From Macrotrachela quadricornifera (lineage: Eukaryota > Rotifera > Eurotatoria > Philodinida > Philodinidae): DNA of 64,000 bases. The notes below the pieces were generated by a model. That model made no database searches, had not been told where the DNA came from, and saw nothing but the letters and a program-made list of their open reading frames with translations. Below are positions 62,401 through 64,000 of the stretch, piece after piece. Location of the stretch: NCBI GenBank assembly GCA_022393335.1, contig JAJEKB010000586.1, positions 1 to 64,000 on the forward strand. The letters run 5' to 3'. Position 1 is the stretch's first letter; every line of letters starts with the position of its first letter. The position numbers and the translations under genes are program-made.

Positions 62401-62770
62401 TTATTTGTTGATTGTGTATTATGTATAGATAATTTTGATTTAGTATTATTCGTATTATTAGACTAGATAATAATAATATAAAAGAAATAGATTCATATAT
62501 AAGATAATATTCTACCGTTTTGTTATATGTGGAATGATTTGTTTGAATTTGATTTGGAGTTTTCGATAACTCAAAATTTTCATTAGATATGGATGTAGAT
62601 TCATTTTTAAGTTGAGAAGTCTGAAATCGAGCGAATTTGATGTATATATATATATATATATTACAATGAAAAGAAATAGAACATACATTGGACGTATTTT
62701 CAACGGAATCATTTTTATTATTAGATAAAAGATCAGATGGATTTTCATGCACAATTATCGTTTCAGCCAT
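59490..62770 (-). CDS. ADAR: ADAR-type double-stranded RNA adenosine deaminase
   Basis: Six exons on the minus strand, 62770-62687, 62620-62516, 62462-62017, 61958-61707, 61509-59788 and 59736-59490, give 951 residues; the phases close. Residues 1 to about 495 are disordered, Ser/Asn-rich, with a 14-residue tandem repeat; no Z-alpha domain is seen. One double-stranded RNA-binding domain lies at about 500-580 and the deaminase at about 605-951. The catalytic set is complete: HDCHAEILARR (His and Glu, about residue 666), SLPCGNA (zinc Cys) and KSCSDKICRWNILGIQGGLL (second zinc Cys); the base-flipping Glu is kept in TEGTV. It should convert adenosine to inosine in duplex RNA in the nucleus. PCGNA replaces the usual PCGDA. 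Vertebrate ADAR1 and ADAR2 have two or three RNA-binding domains, so this one is reduced. Confidence 0.94.
60978..61145 (-). repeat. 42-base in-frame tandem repeat in ADAR
   Basis: Four copies encode 14-residue units of the form DVPNENEQSVEHQL, with first positions DI, DV, DV, NV; a decayed fifth follows. It lies in the disordered region before the RNA-binding domain. Confidence 0.9.
62642..62661. repeat. (TA)n run in the first ADAR intron
   Basis: TA dinucleotide run inside the 66-base intron 62621-62686, which it almost fills. Confidence 0.85.
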
Positions 62771-63343
62771 TGATATAAGAAATTTTAAAAAAAAGGGCTT
62801 CTTTAACCCTAAAATATGTAAAAAAAAAAATTATTGAATTTATCTGTGATTTTTCTACCTAGATCTATAGCTTTACTTTTATCGTGTATTGTATTGGTGA
62901 ATAATTTTAAACAAATAAGAAATATAAATATTTATTCAAAAGATGGCAGTAACTCTAAGATAGATTTATCTTTTTATCTTTTTATTATTTTAGAAAAAGA
63001 TGAATAGACAATTTTTTTTAGCAATTTCTATATAAATCTACTCATAAAAAATGACATTTCTTTATTGACTATTAAAATCTATTTCACAAATAAAAAAACG
63101 AATTTTTTTGCAGTTAATGCTTAAGCTATATAACATTGATTATCAATCAAAAGTTGTATTTCTTATTTTATAATCATTTCTAGTTGTATAATAATGCCTG
63201 AAGAACTTTCTTTTTCTTTTTTTTATCAAATATTTTCAAGTTTTATGGCATCGTCGGTTTTATCATATATATCCATATATGAAGTACTTTTTATTTCATA
63301 CGAGAGTTTGCATCAATTCATATTCATCTATTTCATTTGAAGG
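62771..63343. promoter_or_regulatory. Shared upstream region of ADAR (-) and M1 peptidase (+)
   Basis: 573 bases between two divergent start codons; both promoters are expected here. AT-rich with poly-T and poly-A tracts; no defined element claimed. Confidence 0.5.
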
Positions 63344-64000
63344 ATGAAGACAACAACGAAACGTACGAATAAAGAAATCGAATTAGCAGTTTGGCAATTA
63401 TTTGCACTTATTATTGCAGCTATAGCCTGTTTATTTGCTATAGTACCATTTATATTTCAATATCGATTAAATAAATGTGATATTATTTATGTAGAAAATA
63501 TAAATAAACCTCAACCTTATAAATCTGAAATTTCATCAGATTATCACAAAAGATATGTTCGAGAAGTTGATCATCGTGATCAATGTGGTATTATTCCACC
63601 TCTGTGTTCTGCAACAACAACAATAACACCTATTCCAACCGTTACTACTGTAACAACAACACGTAGCACACCAAGTACTGTATCTGTAACACGACCGACC
63701 ATTACGAATTTTCCTACAACAACACGAACAACAACACCAGATCCATGGGCAAATACTACTCGACCTTATAATTCTTGGCGTTTACCAGATTTTGCAGTAC
63801 CTATTGATTATTCATTATATATTTCATGTCCTAATTGTTTTACATTGAAAGCAGATTTATTTGCAATTACATTTACTGGACAAGCAACTATTAACATTGA
63901 TATTTTATCTTCTACACGATATCTTGTTCTTCATGCTAAAAATCTTAATATAACACAAGCAAAATTAATAAATGGTAGTGAAGAAACAGCAATAATAACA
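63344..64000 (+). CDS. M1-family aminopeptidase, N-terminal part
   Basis: The open frame starts at 63344 and leaves the window at its right edge, so only 219 residues are visible. A cytosolic basic start (MKTTTKRTNKE) is followed by one membrane helix (LAVWQLFALIIAAIACLFAI, about residues 14-40), the type II signal-anchor layout of aminopeptidase N. A long Thr/Pro/Ser stalk follows (about 85-140), likely O-glycosylated, then the start of the M1 beta domain: WRLPDFAVPIDYSLYI and DILSSTRYLVLHAKNLNIT. The zinc site (HExxH) lies beyond the window. It should trim N-terminal amino acids from peptides outside the cell. No intron in the visible part. Confidence 0.9.
   Translation, partial: MKTTTKRTNKEIELAVWQLFALIIAAIACLFAIVPFIFQYRLNKCDIIYVENINKPQPYKSEISSDYHKRYVREVDHRDQCGIIPPLCSATTTITPIPTVTTVTTTRSTPSTVSVTRPTITNFPTTTRTTTPDPWANTTRPYNSWRLPDFAVPIDYSLYISCPNCFTLKADLFAITFTGQATINIDILSSTRYLVLHAKNLNITQAKLINGSEETAIIT

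Noticed and set aside
1..64000. CRISPR arrays, prophage, insertion sequences, bacterial operons
   Set aside because: The window is an intron-rich animal genome; no spaced direct repeats, integrase, transposase or reverse-transcriptase frames were seen.

Overview
The window reads as nuclear DNA of a small invertebrate animal. It is very AT-rich, and its protein genes are cut by many short introns, mostly 45-70 bases, with ordinary GT-AG borders and the standard genetic code. Clear animal genes are present: a classical catenin-binding cadherin, an ADAMTS protease, ADAR, ICA1, DAD1, SSRP1 and mitochondrial ribosomal protein L9. A compact, AT-rich, intron-dense style of this kind would fit a bdelloid rotifer or another small spiralian. 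That assignment is inference from style, not proof. One run of ten N bases at 57248-57257 marks a scaffold join.

Layout. Positions 711-5961 (+) hold three ubiquitin-themed genes in a row: a CACUL1-like cullin-domain protein, a small ubiquitin-like protein, and a RING/UBR-type zinc-finger protein. Positions 6449-8367 (-) hold ICA1, which faces DAD1 (8737-9143, +) across a short shared promoter. Positions 10178-10915 (-) encode a Pro/Tyr/Gln-rich repeat protein. Positions 11512-15403 (+) encode a large, mostly disordered protein that I do not recognise, followed by two strong inverted repeats and a divergent homeodomain gene (15750-16616, +). Positions 18299-27003 (+) hold a 16-exon classical cadherin. 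A DUF1295/steroid-reductase-like membrane enzyme (27317-28219, -) and an EF-hand-like protein (28520-30063, +) follow.

Positions 31567-44827 (+) hold a 33-exon ADAMTS protease with one central and about 17 C-terminal thrombospondin repeats. Then come a calmodulin-like protein (46615-47189, -), SSRP1/FACT without its HMG box (50017-52452, +), a sarcoplasmic-type calcium-binding protein (54366-55103, +), the C-terminal end of a bacterial-style CorA transporter cut by the gap (57015-57247, -), MRPL9 (57453-59319, -), ADAR (59490-62770, -), and the start of an M1 aminopeptidase leaving the window (63344 onward, +).

The genes do not form an operon or one pathway. Exon models were built by hand. 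In every complete multi-exon gene the exon phases add up to an uninterrupted reading frame, so the larger models are internally consistent. I found no convincing undescribed system. The items most worth a second look are the ubiquitin-themed trio, the paired palindromes before the homeobox gene, the one-repeat-per-exon ADAMTS tail without a GON domain, SSRP1 without an HMG box, and the bacterial-looking CorA fragment beside the gap.
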